A stretch of 64,000 nt of DNA from Callaeas wilsoni (GCA_013398955.1 VWPU01012716.1:80805-144804), one strand, 5' to 3'. Positions 23,909-36,900 are shown, counted from the first letter of the stretch. A program made the numbers and translations. Notes: generated from the letters alone by a model not told the origin.

Positions 23909-25960
23909 GTTGTCTCCTGCATATCCACAGGACACGGTGTTCAGTGAGGGATAGGTGGCATTCCTGAATGATGCCTGGAAATGGGCAGAGAAGGATCCAG
24001 GACAGCAGAGTTATGGCGGTGAGGTTTGACTAACGAGGAAAAGGCGTGTAGGGCTGTGAGCTAATGTCTGAGGGATCTCTAGGGTAGGATTCCTTAGAAG
24101 AAGATCTTCTTATCGTCTGCTCTGAAAGATCCGAGGATGTTTTTACACTTGAAAAGGGCCGGGAGCAGCATTACACGAGGGTGGTTCAAGTGTTTTTCTG
24201 GGACATTCCCCCGTGACCTCAGATGGAAAGCACGATGATGCTCTCTCCTTCCTCGGAGCAGACTGAAGAGGAAACATCCTGGGGTGGGATGGGGAATAAA
24301 CACCTTCTCCAAAGGCAGACAATCACCAGCTTCTCTGTGTCTGGCTCATCACCAGACATGTCAGTGTCTTGGGCTGCAGTGCAATACCCACCTACACCGG
24401 GCTGACTCACCGGTGAGATCCCTCAGCACCAGCAGCCTCAGCGCACATCCTCCGTTCTTCTCCCACCGTTGTAGGTGAGTCAAGCAAGCAGGGGTGGACT
24501 TGTCCTCCCAACAAGTGCCAGGAGAACAAAAAAAAGTCCCCTCCCAAGCCAGCATTATGCCAGAGATAGGGAGACAACTCTATCCCTGGGAGCACACACA
24601 AAAGAGACTCGACTCCAGAAAACACCGAGATAATGCAACGCCTCCCTCCTCCCAGCTGGCACAAGAGCCTTGGGTCCCCGTGCCTTTCCCCCAGTTTAAA
24701 ACATCTCAGGCTTCCTGGCTGAACTTGGCTGAGGTCTAAAAACATGAATAAGCTTCCCCTGTCTGGAAGCCAACTGGCGAGGCCGGCTTGGATGGGACCC
24801 TCCGTTTGTTACGGGAAAAGGGCTGGTCCAGGCCCCCTTGCTCTGCGGCGCTGCTGGTCGGGAAAGAAAGACAGAAGGTCTGTTTGTAACACTGGACACA
24901 CAATCCCCTGCAGCCTCAAAGACACGGAGGCGGCACCAAATCTACCCTATTCACCCAGATGACCTAGTTCTCTTGTCAATAGGTTAGAGCGGAGCAAAGT
25001 TGAGCGAGAATATCCTGATTAGAGGGATCTCCCACAATGGGACAGTGAGTACCCTTTTGTCCCTTAATTTTCACCCTCATGCCCTGATACTGGGCTTTCT
25101 GTCGACGTTAAAGCTCAGAGGGTTACGGGCTTGTCCAGCTTAACTCTGCTGCCATCAGCTTTACACCAGGAGAAGGTCTGGCATCGAGCTGTGTCACCCC
25201 ATTCCTGATGCTGGATGCTTGGGATGGAGAGGTTTTGTTTCGATAATTTAATTTTTTTTTTCCCCTTTTCTTATTTCTGCTTCATTCCTGAGAAAGCCTG
25301 GAAAAGGTGGCAGCCACTTGGCCTTCCAAGCAAAGGAGCCGTGTCCGTGGATTTCAACCCTCCTGGAAAGCTGGGGTGCATCCAGTTTCTCTGGAAGCTG
25401 GGGACCAGCTGGGTCCAACATCCACACTGTGTCTGACGGCCTTTTCTTCCCATCTCTGAGACAATGCCGCTCCTCGACTCATTTAGGATTGGTGTGTGCA
25501 GAGGAAAAACAGCCCAGAAAAGAGATGGATCTCACAGGAAAAGCTACGTAGTCCCTAAATAATAGAGGAGAGTGATTAAACTGCTTGTCTGTGTCCTCCC
25601 TGATGGGTTGAGGATGGACAGACAGACAGGCAGACATTTCCTTGCCGATCTTGAATGCCATTACAATATGCTAATTAAATACTTTTCTAAATTTAAAATG
25701 TATTGACATTTAAAAACATGACACATTTTATAGTCAGCCCACTGAACAACACACTAATGATTTATTAACTGCTTCTAAATGTTAAAAAGAGAAGCTTGAA
25801 AGAAAACGCTTCCCTTTCCTCTTCCCTTTTCTGGTGGCGACTGTTAATAAAGGATTTAATCACCCATTTTACATCCTGTTTAAAAAAGAAGGGGCTTTCC
25901 TGATAACAGATGCCCCTCTGGCCAACTGGCAAGGAAAAGGGGAATGTATGAGGGATATAA
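23909..25960. other. Non-coding interval with an AT-rich homeodomain-site-like stretch
   Basis: No exon is recognised. A short CAGA-type repeat lies at about 25613-25636. It is followed at 25655-25745 by very AT-rich sequence that includes an octamer-like ATGCTAAT fused to TAATTAAAT (25668-25680). That combination resembles POU/homeodomain binding sites, but such matches are frequent by chance in AT-rich DNA. Confidence 0.45.
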
Positions 25961-25984
25961 ATGTATTTGAGAGGACAGCCAACA

Positions 25985-26075
25985 AAAAGAGGGAGAGGGG
26001 GAGAGAGCAAGAGAGGGAGGAAGAGGAGGAGGAGGAGGAGAAGGGGGGAAGGAGGAGGAAAAAAAAAAAAGAACC
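25985..26075 (+). repeat. Polypurine (GGA/GAA)n tract
   Basis: About 90 bases consist almost only of A and G, with a core of consecutive GAGGAG units followed by an A run. It is a low-complexity mirror-repeat-like tract that could adopt a triplex. The open frames across it (Glu/Arg/Lys-rich) are artefacts of composition. Confidence 0.9.
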
Positions 26076-26577
26076 TGAAAGGATTAGAAATTAAAAAGAA
26101 GGTATTTTGTGCTGAGCTAAATATTATTTTGTTTCCATTGAAAGGGTTAAGAAAACAAAGACAGAGTTGACAATTTCTCCCGACTGGAAGCTGGGAATGG
26201 CCCACGGTGGCACAATGCTATTATTCTTGCATGGGCCCATTCTCACTGGATTTTCCACAAAATCTTTAATAATTTGATTCTTTTCAGCCTCAGCAGCCAG
26301 CTGAGCTCTTTAAGAAACAGTAACAAAAACCCAGAGAAAAACCCACTACTGAGAGGGGAGCTTTGGCGGAGAGCTGAGCTGAAGCCGATTAGTTTGGCCT
26401 GAATAGAGCCAGCCGGGTCCTCGAGCTCTTGCTCAGCCTGGAGCCCTCTGTCTCATTCATTGCAGTACAATATCACCACCAGAGCCCAGGCCTAGACACT
26501 AAATTACACTATTATAAAACTAGATTGATACACAAACTTTCCCTCCCAGGCTGAGTAGGGGACTTTTTTCAACAATG

Positions 26578-26680
26578 TTTTTTTTTTTTTCTTTTTTTTC
26601 TTTTTTTTTTTTTTTTTTTTTTTTTTTTGGTTTTNNNNNNNNNNNNNNNNNNNNNNNNNTTTTTTTTTTTTTTTTTTTTT
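26578..26680 (+). repeat. Long poly(T) tract interrupted by an N gap
   Basis: Nearly pure T flanks the gap on both sides. This could be the tail of a minus-strand retro-insertion or a homopolymer that stopped assembly. No retrogene or LINE body adjoins it on the right. Confidence 0.85.
26635..26659. other. Assembly gap (25 N)
   Basis: Twenty-five Ns lie within the poly(T) tract. The true gap size is unknown, since short fixed N runs are commonly placeholders. Confidence 0.97.
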
Positions 26681-26689
26681 GGTGGGGGG

Positions 26690-27110
26690 GGAGCTCGGGG
26701 TCTATTCAGGCGTTTTGAAGTATGGCCATTCATATCGAGCATATCAATTCTTAATGGTGCCACACACACAAACTGCAAGCCCGGGGACACAAGGCCGCGG
26801 GTTCCCCGGGGGGAGGGCGGCAGGAGCCCGGCGGAGGCTCGCGGGGGTTTTGTCGGGGTTATCTCCCCGAAGACCCAGCAGGGCGGGAGCCTTTCATCGG
26901 CCCGAGGCAGCTCGCATTGTCTCCTGGAATTCACATCGGGTCTGGGATGGCGCTGAGTGGGAAAAGCAGAGGTTTGAGCATCCCTGAGCATCCCTGAGCA
27001 TCACCTGTCCGCGGTCCCTGCCCTCCCCTGCCCCGGTCCGAGCGTCACCTCCGGCCGGTCCTCGGCATCCCTTGGGCGGCTGACACATCTGCTTCCCGAA
27101 CGTGCAATTT
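26690..27110. promoter_or_regulatory. Orphan CpG-rich block (CpG-island-like)
   Basis: About 420 bases are GC-rich with well over twenty CpG dinucleotides, in strong contrast to the AT-rich flanks. Three copies of a GAGCATCCCT-type 10-mer lie at 26976-27005. No exon or first-exon/donor pattern is recognised. CpG islands in birds usually mark promoters or Polycomb-regulated developmental elements, so this may be the start of an unannotated transcript or a distal element. The adjoining assembly gap means sequence may be missing from it. It is the most promoter-like block between 10 and 33 kb. Confidence 0.5.
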
Positions 27111-30100
27111 TGGGGGGTGAAGAGAGAAAAGTGAACATCCTCGAGGTCCCCTGTAGGGACCCTCCTCTCTCATTTTGACAGGCAAGACTGGATTTGGCCA
27201 CATGATCCCAAAAAATAGGGAGTTTGCAAGGTTGTCTGTGGGTGCTGTGTTTTAAGCACCCCAAACCTCAGCGGCTCAGGGTGGCAAAATCTGATTAGAT
27301 CGCACAGCCCATTCCTACAGCTACAAATCTTCCTACAGCTGGTTTTGGGGTTTTTTTAAACCCTTCGGAAATACTAAATCCTTCTTTAGGAGAGACAAGG
27401 GTCCTCGGCAAGGAGTCCTCAGCATTGTCACCTCCTTCGGCCTGGAGGGAACCTCCTCTTTGTAACACGGTGCTCGTTTCGGGCTCTAAAACATGAAATT
27501 AGGAATGCCGCTTTAGAAAGGAGCAAGCTGGGAGTGGGGAGGGGAGGGAAAAGAAGGGATGTGGAGGAAAGAGGGGTTTATGGAACAGAAAACGTTCTCC
27601 ATCCGTGCATCCCCATCCCACACACCCTCATCCTCACGGGCAGGATGCAAAACACCGTCCGAACACACAGGACACAATGATGTCCACGGAAAGCTCTGCA
27701 TAATCCTCTTTATATTAATTTTCCAGCGTATTTTTGGATGGGGGCTGCATGACTCCATGCATCCTTCTGATTAATCTTTCCCTGGAATTTATCTACCTTA
27801 ATCCCTGCCTAGTCTGTTCTTTTTTTTCTTGCTATTGCTGCAATTATTTCTATTAAAGCAGATATTATTTCAAAAAGGAGGAAATACAGGGTTTTCCTTA
27901 TTTTTCTTGGGAAAAATGCATGGGGAAAAAAAATGCTCCATTTCCTTGCCTGTGCTGGCACTCGTGGAATTTCTTTTCCCCCAATTTTTTGCTTTCTTTT
28001 CTCAAAGCCACATCCATCAATGAAAACAATCTCCCCCTCCTCTGCCTCCAAACCTCAGGCTCCCCAAACGCTCTGAATATATTAAAAGCAACACAAAAAG
28101 AGCAGCAACCCAACATGCAAATTAAATTAAAACTTACTCTCCGCAAGGGGGAAATAAACAAACAAACAAAACCCCCACATCTTATATCTCCACAAAGAGG
28201 AGAAATTAAAAGAGATTTAACAGTTGGAGGAATTTGGACTCTTGTCAATAGTTTTTCTGAATGGGACCTGTTCCATGACATCAGCACCAATTCTCGTATT
28301 GTCTGGAAGAGAGAGATTTTCCCAAATCATTCATTAACAGGAAAGGGTTTGGAGTAGTTTCCCCTTTGAATATTTTCGATGTTGCAGGTAATAAACATCA
28401 AGAGAAGGAGTCCTGGGTATCATCAATGCCATCTTTATCATTCCAAAGTGTTAATGGGGCAAATTGGGCACACGGCTGCAGCAGGTTTGGGAACCCTCTA
28501 ATTGAGATGGCACAATTAAGAAATGACAGAACCCATGTTTTGCTCTCCAGTGCCTTTTTTTGTGTGTTGCCCTGTGCATGGCTGTGGGGAGGGTTTCTCA
28601 CGTGAATTGGGTGTGCTGCTTGGCCCGGGTGCCTGGGAGTGATATGGAAAACCCAATTAGGGCAGAAGAAATAATTAGCATTGCAGCACATGGAGGAATG
28701 ACCCTAAAACATCTGAAAGCTGCGGCTGCTTGCAGAGAGAAACAAAGCAGCCCGAGAAGAGAAGAAAGCAGCAATTAGAAAGGAGAGAATGCGCTGGGGT
28801 GTTGAACCACAGATGTGTAAATGGACACAAATTGTCCCGATTTTCCTTTTTTTCCCCTGCTTTCCTCACAGGCACAGTAGCTTCAGGAAAAGTCATATAG
28901 GCAGGATTATATCAGAAGCAAACTCCAACTGCCAGCATCCAATCTCTGCGTTTTAAAACTGGTGAAGGTTCTTGGATTTTCATAAATTAATTCTAAAATG
29001 TCTGGGAAGCTGCCAGATATTTTCCTTCTCTGCCATGTTTTTTGGGCACAGTACAGTTGCAAATTTCGCCTCACAATCGTTCTCCACGTTTCAACAACTC
29101 TACAGCTTCAAGAGTAAAATCATTCCTGGCAAGAGGCAGAGGAAGTGGTGGCTGAGAAGTGGCTCAGCAGCTGTTTGGCAGCAGCACAGACTCCCAACGC
29201 CATCGATCAACGAGCTGGCTCCGGGTCAGGAGCACCAGGCAGCTCCCTGCTCCCAGCAGGTGACACACGAGGATTTAGGTTATCAAAAAACTCACCCTGA
29301 CCCCAAAACCAGCTGTGTCAGTTCTCTGGCAGTGGAGCTGACAGCAGCAGATTGCATCGATTTTGGTGGTTTGCCTAATAATTAGGGCAGGTATCCCAAA
29401 AGACTCCAAAACGAGAGGAAAAACCCCCAAATCTCGCTGTTTCTGGACATCCCTGCCATAATCTGGTGCCCATCAGGAAATTCATGACAAAACTCTTGTA
29501 TTTTGCTGCCAAAATATCTGCGAGCCAGCAGGTCCCAAACTAACACCCCGGGGAAAGCCACGGTGGGAATCAACGAGGAAGACAAAGTGGGAATGACGCA
29601 AACCAGAGGGTTCCGCTCTCCAGGGAAAATGGGATTTTTTCATTTCAGCAACGGGGCACCACAGGCAGCCGCGATGCCAAGCAGGGACGTGTCCTGTTGC
29701 CCAATGCCCCCACCCTGTGACACCCAAGTTCCCTGGCAGGGCATGGTCGTGGCGAGTTGGACGAGTGCCCGGACAGGGAATAAGGGGCCATTGTGGAGAT
29801 GTGGCTCAGGCCTGGACTGCCTGCCTGCGTGTCTTGGGGTGATTCTCTGACCGTACTCTATTCCCCATCGCCTGCTTGATCTCTAGGGTACCTTTAAATT
29901 GCAAAGGGGGGAGAGAGAAGCCGAGAGAACTCTTCAAAGCGGCCAGCTTGACCCTGCATCTAGAATGTTTTGCATTCTTTTCTCTCCCAATTCTGACAAC
30001 TTTTGTTGGTTAGAGGACTTTTGCTCTCTAGCTTCTTCGGCTTTCAGCGGAGCAGGGACTGTGATCTGCCTCAGCAGCTTCTGTTCCTTTTTGGGCTGTT

Positions 30101-31810
30101 TTTGGCTTGCTTTTCACCCCAGACCAGCTCCCATCTCCGGCCCTGCTCGGCGGGACCCTCCAAGGGGGATCGTCGGCCCCTGCCTGGCCCGGCCCAGCTC
30201 AGGACTGCAGGTTTACCTACAGAAAGAACTCTAAAATCCATAGTCCTTTTTTAGGGGACAGGGTAGGGGGTTTCAATATTTCTTTTCTTTGCCCTGTGAC
30301 AGCAGGGGACTCTGTTCAATAAATAGGTTTTTTTCACTTTCACTGGAGAAATTATTTTCCCGAACCCGTGGGGGAGGTGCTGCCGGGGCCTGCTTGCCTG
30401 GCAGGCAGGAGAGGGAGAGTGAGACGCCCCTCTCGGGTTGTTTCCTCCTGGATTTGTGTCCAAACCGGCACACTGTGTCACTCCAAAAAGCTCAGCCAGC
30501 TTGGCTCCCCTCCCCAGGCACTGCCATCCCTCTGGGGACATCTCTGTGGCAGCGGGGAAATTCAGGAGTTTGGAGATGCTCCCGTGCCCAGCTGGTTGTC
30601 CACACTTATCCTTGCTGTGCAAAATTAGGAGTAGCTGTAAAAAACTCCTACTTCGCTTTCTCATTCCCTGGAACATGAGCACTTGTGAGCTCTCAGAGGT
30701 CTAAGCACTCCTTCAGATGTTTTTACTCCTGTAAATCCCTTTATTTCTCCATTTCCCCCTTTTTTTGATGGCACAGCAAGGAGTTCCCCAGATGGGGACA
30801 TAACACGACAGCCGCTCATGGCTTGCGCTGGCTTTGCATCCCTGATTCTCACTCTGACAGGAACCCAGGTGATCCATCCTCTTCAGGAATGCCTTTCATA
30901 CCACAGCCGTGCCTCTCCTTCCAGAGCAGACGGATTCTTCCCCCCAGCTCCTTTTATGGAGCTGCAGCACCACAGCAAGACAGGTCGTGCCCTGCGTGAA
31001 ATCCCCCAAAACCTTCGGTCTCCCAGAGGCTGGGGGAGCTGAGCAAAGGGCAGATTCAGGCCCTGGGGTGCTGGGTGGCCTCATCCAGCAGGGAAAAACC
31101 TCTCGTGTCACTCCCAGACTGAGCCAGACCAGGGTCCCAAACTGCTTCCTCACACCACCACCCCCACACCCCCACAATTTCTTTTTTCTCTGCATTTTTC
31201 TGACATTTCCCAACGTGTTTTTTCTTGCGTTGCGTTTCTCAAGGAAGGCTGCCCGATGAGCAGCAAATCATTATTAATTCCTCAGGTATTCGTCCTGATA
31301 CAATTAACCCCCAGCACACCACACCCCAGGCTGCGCTTCCCAAAGAAGCCCCTGGTGCACATCCATCCCCACCACCTCCAGGGTGGTGTCCAAAACCCAA
31401 TCCGTGAACCAAAACATGTGTGGCAGAACGATCCAACCGTTCATCCCCTCTGGACATGGAAATTTGGAGACCCTGTAGGAGTCCATCATAATTTTTCGAA
31501 GGTTTTTAAGCTACATGTCCCAGGCTTCACGCCCACGGATCTTGCACTGCCCTCCACAAGGGGCGTTTAAGCCACTTGGAGGATTTGCCAGCCTAAAAAT
31601 TCAGGGGAAGCCAACAGCAAAATCCCTATTTCTCTTCTGGGAGAGCCAGTGCAGTTGGAGAAGGAATGACACAGCCAAGTTTTGGGGGAGCCCAGACAAC
31701 TCTTGCTGCCTTATCCAGGTCAGGAAGACATTCCTTGAGATTTCCCTGGTAACAAGATTTTTTTACAGTTCTTGCACCGCCTCTTTTCTACAAAATCTAA
31801 GGAAATAGGG
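27111..31810. other. Non-coding interval, no gene seen
   Basis: No exon, RNA gene or confident mobile element is seen. A short AAAC microsatellite lies at about 28155-28172. Open frames of 110-145 codons at 29.5 kb and 30.3-30.7 kb occur on both strands at the same positions and carry no known domain. Confidence 0.55.
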
Positions 31811-31902
31811 GTGGCATCCCTGCCCATGGTGGCAAGCTTGGAGCAGATGATCGTTAAGGTCTCTTCCAACCCAATTCATTCTGTGATTCCACGATTCTAT
31901 GG
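31811..31902 (+). mobile_element. CR1 3'-terminal fragment
   Basis: About 90 bases run from a ggcatccctgcccatgg-like part through gatgatcgttaaggtctctt to attctgtgattcc and gattctatgg, which is the plus-strand CR1 3' terminus. It is moderately diverged. Confidence 0.85.
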
Positions 31903-33043
31903 AATATCTCTCAGTTTCCCTCAGGAGAACATTTTGGTGGGAGTTTTCTGAGCACCACACAGGGAATTTTCTCCCACTGGAAGAAGATGTGGTGGTTCAG
32001 CTGTCGCTGCACCGGGGCAAGGAGGTGAATGGTGCTGTCAGGAGGGGAAGGGGTGAGAAGGAGGCACAGTCCTGGAGGTGGTGGTTGGAGATACCTCTGG
32101 ATATCATCCCAGCATTAGAAACAGCACATGGAAGAGTTAAAAGTCCAGTTTGCCACGGAAAAAACCCCACTGGAATAGAAAACTATTCAAGTTGGATTCT
32201 TCTCTTGCAGTGGGGTGATGCAGGAGGGGACAGAACTTTGAGCCCTTCACACAAAGCCACGCTGCAGCTCCCAGAGTTCAGCTCAGAGCTGTGCCTCACC
32301 GTCCCTCTTTTTCCAGGGAGAAACTGAGGCAGGGAGACTTGCACAGAGAGCAGAACACACCTGCTGGCTCGCATTTACTCTTCTGAAATCACCTCCTCCC
32401 AGTGACCCGAGGAACTGCTCATAAATATCTTTTTTTGCTGTGGTGGTCGGAGAAACCAAAATTATCCTTCCTGCATGATTTTTCCTGAAACTACTTGTTC
32501 TACTTTTCCAGCAGCCACAGATTTGAAATCGAGTCTTTAGAGAGCGGAGCCCAATCCACTTCCTATGACAGAGAAGATCTTTACAAAGCTGCCTGGGAAA
32601 CTGCAAATTTTTGTCAACACCATCCAGCAACTCCTAAAGGGAAAAGGTACAGCAAAGATATTCACTCCAATGTCACACTGAGGAGAGGAAACCATGTTTC
32701 AGATCTGGGACACCGGAATTAAAAGAAAGTGTTGGAGATTTGGACCAAACCCACTGAATCAAGCTCAAATTTGGGCCTGATCCCTCCTTGCTGCACCGGG
32801 AAAACAGCTCACAGCCCTTTTATTCCAGTGGGAATGTGCAGACCAACAGTGGGATCAGCCCCGAGCCAGGCTGACAGCTGGGCTCCTGATGCTCTGGGTT
32901 TGCTGCTCTGGGATCCTGGCTGGTGAATCCGGAGCTAAAAGGCAAACTGGGATCTCTCCAGCTCAAAGATAACCCAGGGCAGGAGGGGAAAACCCAGCTT
33001 CCACCCCCTGCCAGGTTGTCCTCAGCGCCTCTGCAGCTCGCCA
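31903..33043. other. Non-coding interval, no gene seen
   Basis: Nothing recognisable is present beyond unsupported open frames of about 140 codons or fewer. Confidence 0.5.
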
Positions 33044-33130
33044 TCAATTCATTAGGTTTGGAAAAGACTTCTCCGATCACCGAGTCCAGCCCTAGTCCTG
33101 CAGCATTTCTTGAGCTGCACCACTGCAAAC
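33044..33130 (-). mobile_element. Short degraded CR1 fragment
   Basis: Sequence of the form tcaattcattaggtttggaa, then a-gacttctccgatcaccgagtccag, matches the CR1 3' end read on the minus strand (compare the copies at 49.9 kb and 58.3 kb). It is short and diverged. Confidence 0.7.
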
Positions 33131-33519
33131 TGAAGGAAAATGAGAATTTCCAGCCTTCTCTGGCTACAACTTCCCCACCAAGGACCCTGCCCCAAGCCTT
33201 CGGCCACAGCCAAGACGGGGAAAGCCCCTGAGAGGACCTGGAAAATCCGAAAGGATGTGGGACTGCCACCTCCGCGGCAATGTGGATTTGCTCCAGCATC
33301 CCGGGGAACGAGCCAACCCCGAGATAAAGGAGCTTGTTGACTTTTAACACCACCTGGGAGCGGGGCGGGGGAGGAAGCAGAGCAACAAACCCGGCGAAGG
33401 AGGAGGAAAACAAGAGGTTTACAGCCCGCCTTGAAAAGCCCTAAAAAAAAAAAAAAAAAGGAGTGACATTCTTGGCTCCCCTCACACCTATTAGCTTAGG
33501 AAATGGTGCTCGGTGTCCG

Positions 33520-33880
33520 CTGGGAGCTGACTGAGACCAAAGGCAGCGGACCTGTTAGCAGGTACTTGAGAGAGGGGCTGCTGCCCGGATTGGGCTGCAG
33601 GCGTGAGAAGCCCCCGCAGCCTCCCTCCTTCGGGTCTGCTAATGACCATATAAAAGGCTCGGGGGGCAATCATCCCCCCGCGAGCCTCCCAGCCCCCGCA
33701 AACCCCCCGGCCGTAACGGGGAGCACCCCAGAGGGACGGCGTTCCTGCATATCCATCCCTCCTCGCCGCTGCGGTGGGGGCTGGCGGAGCTGCTTTCCCA
33801 AGGAAAATGGGGATGTGTCACACTCCAGCTCGAATAATCCGGCCTTTGATGTGGGGCGAGCATCGCGCAGGGGCTGTTTG
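33520..33880 (+). promoter_or_regulatory. CpG-rich block with canonical TATA box
   Basis: GC- and CpG-rich sequence surrounds a textbook TATAAAAGG at 33649-33657. A start site would be expected roughly 30 bases downstream, near 33680. From 33656 to 33686 the DNA forms an inverted repeat: GGCTC and six G pair with six C and GAGCC around the loop CAATCAT, with a two-base bulge. An open frame of 146 codons crosses the block (33503-33943), but it starts upstream of the TATA box and resembles no family I know. The block could drive a non-coding or unrecognised transcript. No first exon can be confirmed. Confidence 0.4.
33649..33657 (+). promoter_or_regulatory. TATA box candidate
   Basis: TATAAAAGG is embedded in ccatataaaaggctc. 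It is a perfect core match with a GC-rich sequence just downstream, as in strong TATA promoters. It becomes part of a hairpin-capable sequence at its 3' side. Confidence 0.45.
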
Positions 33881-33959
33881 GGCAGCAGCATCCCAGATGT
33901 GTGTCCCCGGGATAAAGCAGAGCCAATCCCACCCGTTTTGTAGCAAGATTGCTCCTGTT

Positions 33960-36900
33960 TTCCTGCAGAGAGGTTCAGGTCAGGCATTGGAAACTCCTCG
34001 GTGAAAACAGGAGCCTGGCAAAGTTACTTTCCTTCTTTTTTTTTCTTTTAATTCTTTTTTTTTTTTTTTGGCGTTTTATCTCTTATCATTTTATTTTTGG
34101 TCCCGAAATGAATTTTAAGTTTGTGACAGCCTAACCGGTGGTTTTCCTTCATTTTGTCTTCATTTTAACAAAAAACCCAACCAAAACTAAACCTGTCTGA
34201 GGAAACTGAACTGTTTTATTTCAGCATTTCCAAAGGAAGATGTGCAGTTTCCAATCTTCACCATGACTTGATGCCATTTTTGTTATCAAGAATATTTTTC
34301 ATTGGTTTAAACAATTGAGTTTCAAATGGATTTTGAAATGCCCAAAAAAACGGGAACTGAGTTTGTCTCCATCACTTCTGAGCCATTACCTTTCCACTCA
34401 GTTTATTAAGAATGTAATTTTTTATTTTCATAGAGTCACGGCCTTTTTTACTGGTTTTTTGAGGGTAGACTTTTGCTGAATGAAGAGAATCCTCTGTTTC
34501 ACCATAAGGCATCAATTTTGCAAGTGCATCACTGTGCAGGGTTTAGGAGGTCACATCCAGCATCCACCATCTGAAATCCAACATCCTGTATCCACCTACG
34601 CTCAGTGAGAAGGCCCAGGCACCCCAAGTAACTTAAACACCGTTTTTCCATCTCTTTCCCCATCCCCTGTCCACAAAATTTACCCCGAACCTTGAATTTT
34701 CCTTCAAAATTAAATGTTCTTTCGTATAAGAGATGCTCACAGGTCCTGAGCACCCAAATGCACCCCTGGTTTTCTCTTCCAGAGGGAGGTCGAGGTTGTC
34801 CTCAAGGATCTGCAGATCCTTCCCACATCCAGGAGGTCACTGTGGTTTTTGGAAAGGCCTGTAAGTGCCTGGACCACCAACCTCGCCCTCATCTTTTCTT
34901 CCCTGTTGCTGTCCTCAAACCCTTCTCAGGTCAGAGTAGTTATTGGGGTGGGATAGGGAGTACTGGTCCCCTTTTCCTTCTTCCTTTCTCCTTTTTCCTT
35001 TCTCCTTTCCATTCCTTTCCTCCCATTCCAGTGCTCACGCAATTTCCAGTTGCTCTATCTCCCATTTCCTATGACAAAGGCGCAAAATAATTGAACCCCA
35101 AGTTTTTCTCCAGAGCCTGGTTCCAGCCCGTGCATTCACCCAGCTCCACTGAGCGCTCCCACCCCTGGAACTGCACACAAGAGCACAGGAAAGAGAGGCA
35201 GGAGATGCTGAGGTTGTTCTGAGGTAACTTTTCAGATGGAGGGCCTCAACTCAATGTTAGAAACTCTCCCCAGACCTCCAAACAACTTTCTTCTCCCAAT
35301 AAACCCCACACGTTTTCCCCTCCTTTCCCTCTTTCCTGTTAAGTTCAGCCCTGGAACTGGAAGGAAATTAATCTGCAGAATCAGATCCTTTAACTTTCAG
35401 ATCCTCTGGGTTTGTTCCTATGGATTCTCTGCAAGCAACGCTTTCTCCTCAGGAAACTAAGAGGGGAAAGAAAAATCCAACCAAAACCAAGGAGAAAATA
35501 AAAGGAGCTAAAAACGAAAAAGAGCAGCTCATGTCTCCAGTCCCAACACGCAGGAAGCATCCACCGAGGCTCTGATTTCAAAAGGAAGAGGTGCTGCTTC
35601 CTAAGTCATTCCTACCTTCTGCCACGACAGCCTCAGCAATTACTGCAGCAACATCAGGATATCACCCGTGATAAATCACACACTTCTGCTCTCCTGGCTG
35701 CCTGAATAATTCTGCCTTCCCCAAAAACCACAGGCACGGAAGGCTCAGGAGCTGCAGCGAGCTCCCTGCAGGGGGAACACCGTCTTCCCTCAGCGACCCA
35801 CCCAGTGAGGGGATTCCTCCTGGCTCCAAAGCCCTGCACAGCCCTTCCACCCTCCCTGTCGGAGCCTCGCAGCCTCACCTGGACATCAGGGAACGTTTCT
35901 GGGCTGAGGGAACAATCCCAGATCCAGTTTTTGTAACCAAGACACCAACTGAGTGTCACTCGGGTCACTCACCCAAGAAATCTGTGCCGTGGGAGCCTCT
36001 TGCCCTCTCTCTCTCACCCACAGGGAGTGGCCCAGCCTCAGAGCCATCCTTTTCCTGTCTTTTCCAGTAATTAACTGGATGCTGTTTGGTATTTTGAAAC
36101 GCCCTTGTTCCAAATTGTGGAAGGACCTAGAAAAGGAACTCTGCACGTGGCTGAGGGGCAAGCAGTACTGAGATGTTGTGGATCCTTGAGGAACAGCGAT
36201 GGATTGAAAAAGATCTTGAATGAAGCTTGATACAAAGGCTGGCCTATCACAGAAAACAGGGAATTCTCCTGAATTCCCAGGAGAGGCCACACTTTCACAC
36301 CCCTCAGTCCCTCCACAGAGTCTTCTAGAGGCACCCCAAGAGGAGAAGAGAGCCCCGAGCTGCTCAGGTACCTGAATGGCCTTTGCAGAAATGTCTTTGA
36401 TGTTTCTTCTCTTCACAAGAACAGCTGGAAGTTCAAAGCATTTATCAAAAAGCCAAAGGAATTCCATCATTGTGTAGATCTATGTCAAAAGAAAAAAACC
36501 CAACAAACTAACAAATTTTAATAGGAGTTGCCGGGAAGGCTTAATCTAATTTTTCTTTTGCACTTGAAATCCCAAGTATGAGCTGTATCCTGCCAGTAAA
36601 ATGGCAAAATGCAGTGCTGGGTTTGGAAAAATCTTTCCTTGGAAATCTCTGCTGTGCAGGAACAGGGATTAGACACTGTTTTGCAAGAGATTTCCTGTCC
36701 TCCAAAAAGCTGGTACAGAAACATCCCTGTCAGATGTGTCCACATGAGTGTTGGCAAAACCATTCCAGCTTTGGCCACCTTCTCCCTCTGGAGGGGTTTA
36801 AGCTCTTGATCTTAATTTCACATACTTAAATTCCAAGTTTTGAGTTCCCACTGCCTGGAAAACACATTTCAGCCCATCTGGAAGAAGGAGTAGTCAAAAT

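Noticed and set aside
25834..26170. Charged Glu/Arg/Lys-rich open frames
   Set aside because: They translate a GGA/GAA polypurine tract and are an artefact of composition.
32820..33413. 197-codon minus-strand open frame
   Set aside because: It overlaps a CR1 fragment and has low-complexity composition with no known domain.
33646..33657. Serum-response CArG box at CCATATAAAAGG
   Set aside because: There are eight A/T bases between CC and GG, whereas the SRF consensus needs six. The TATA reading is more economical.
35886..36470. 194-codon minus-strand open frame
   Set aside because: Antisense frames of similar size overlap it, and no family resemblance is visible.
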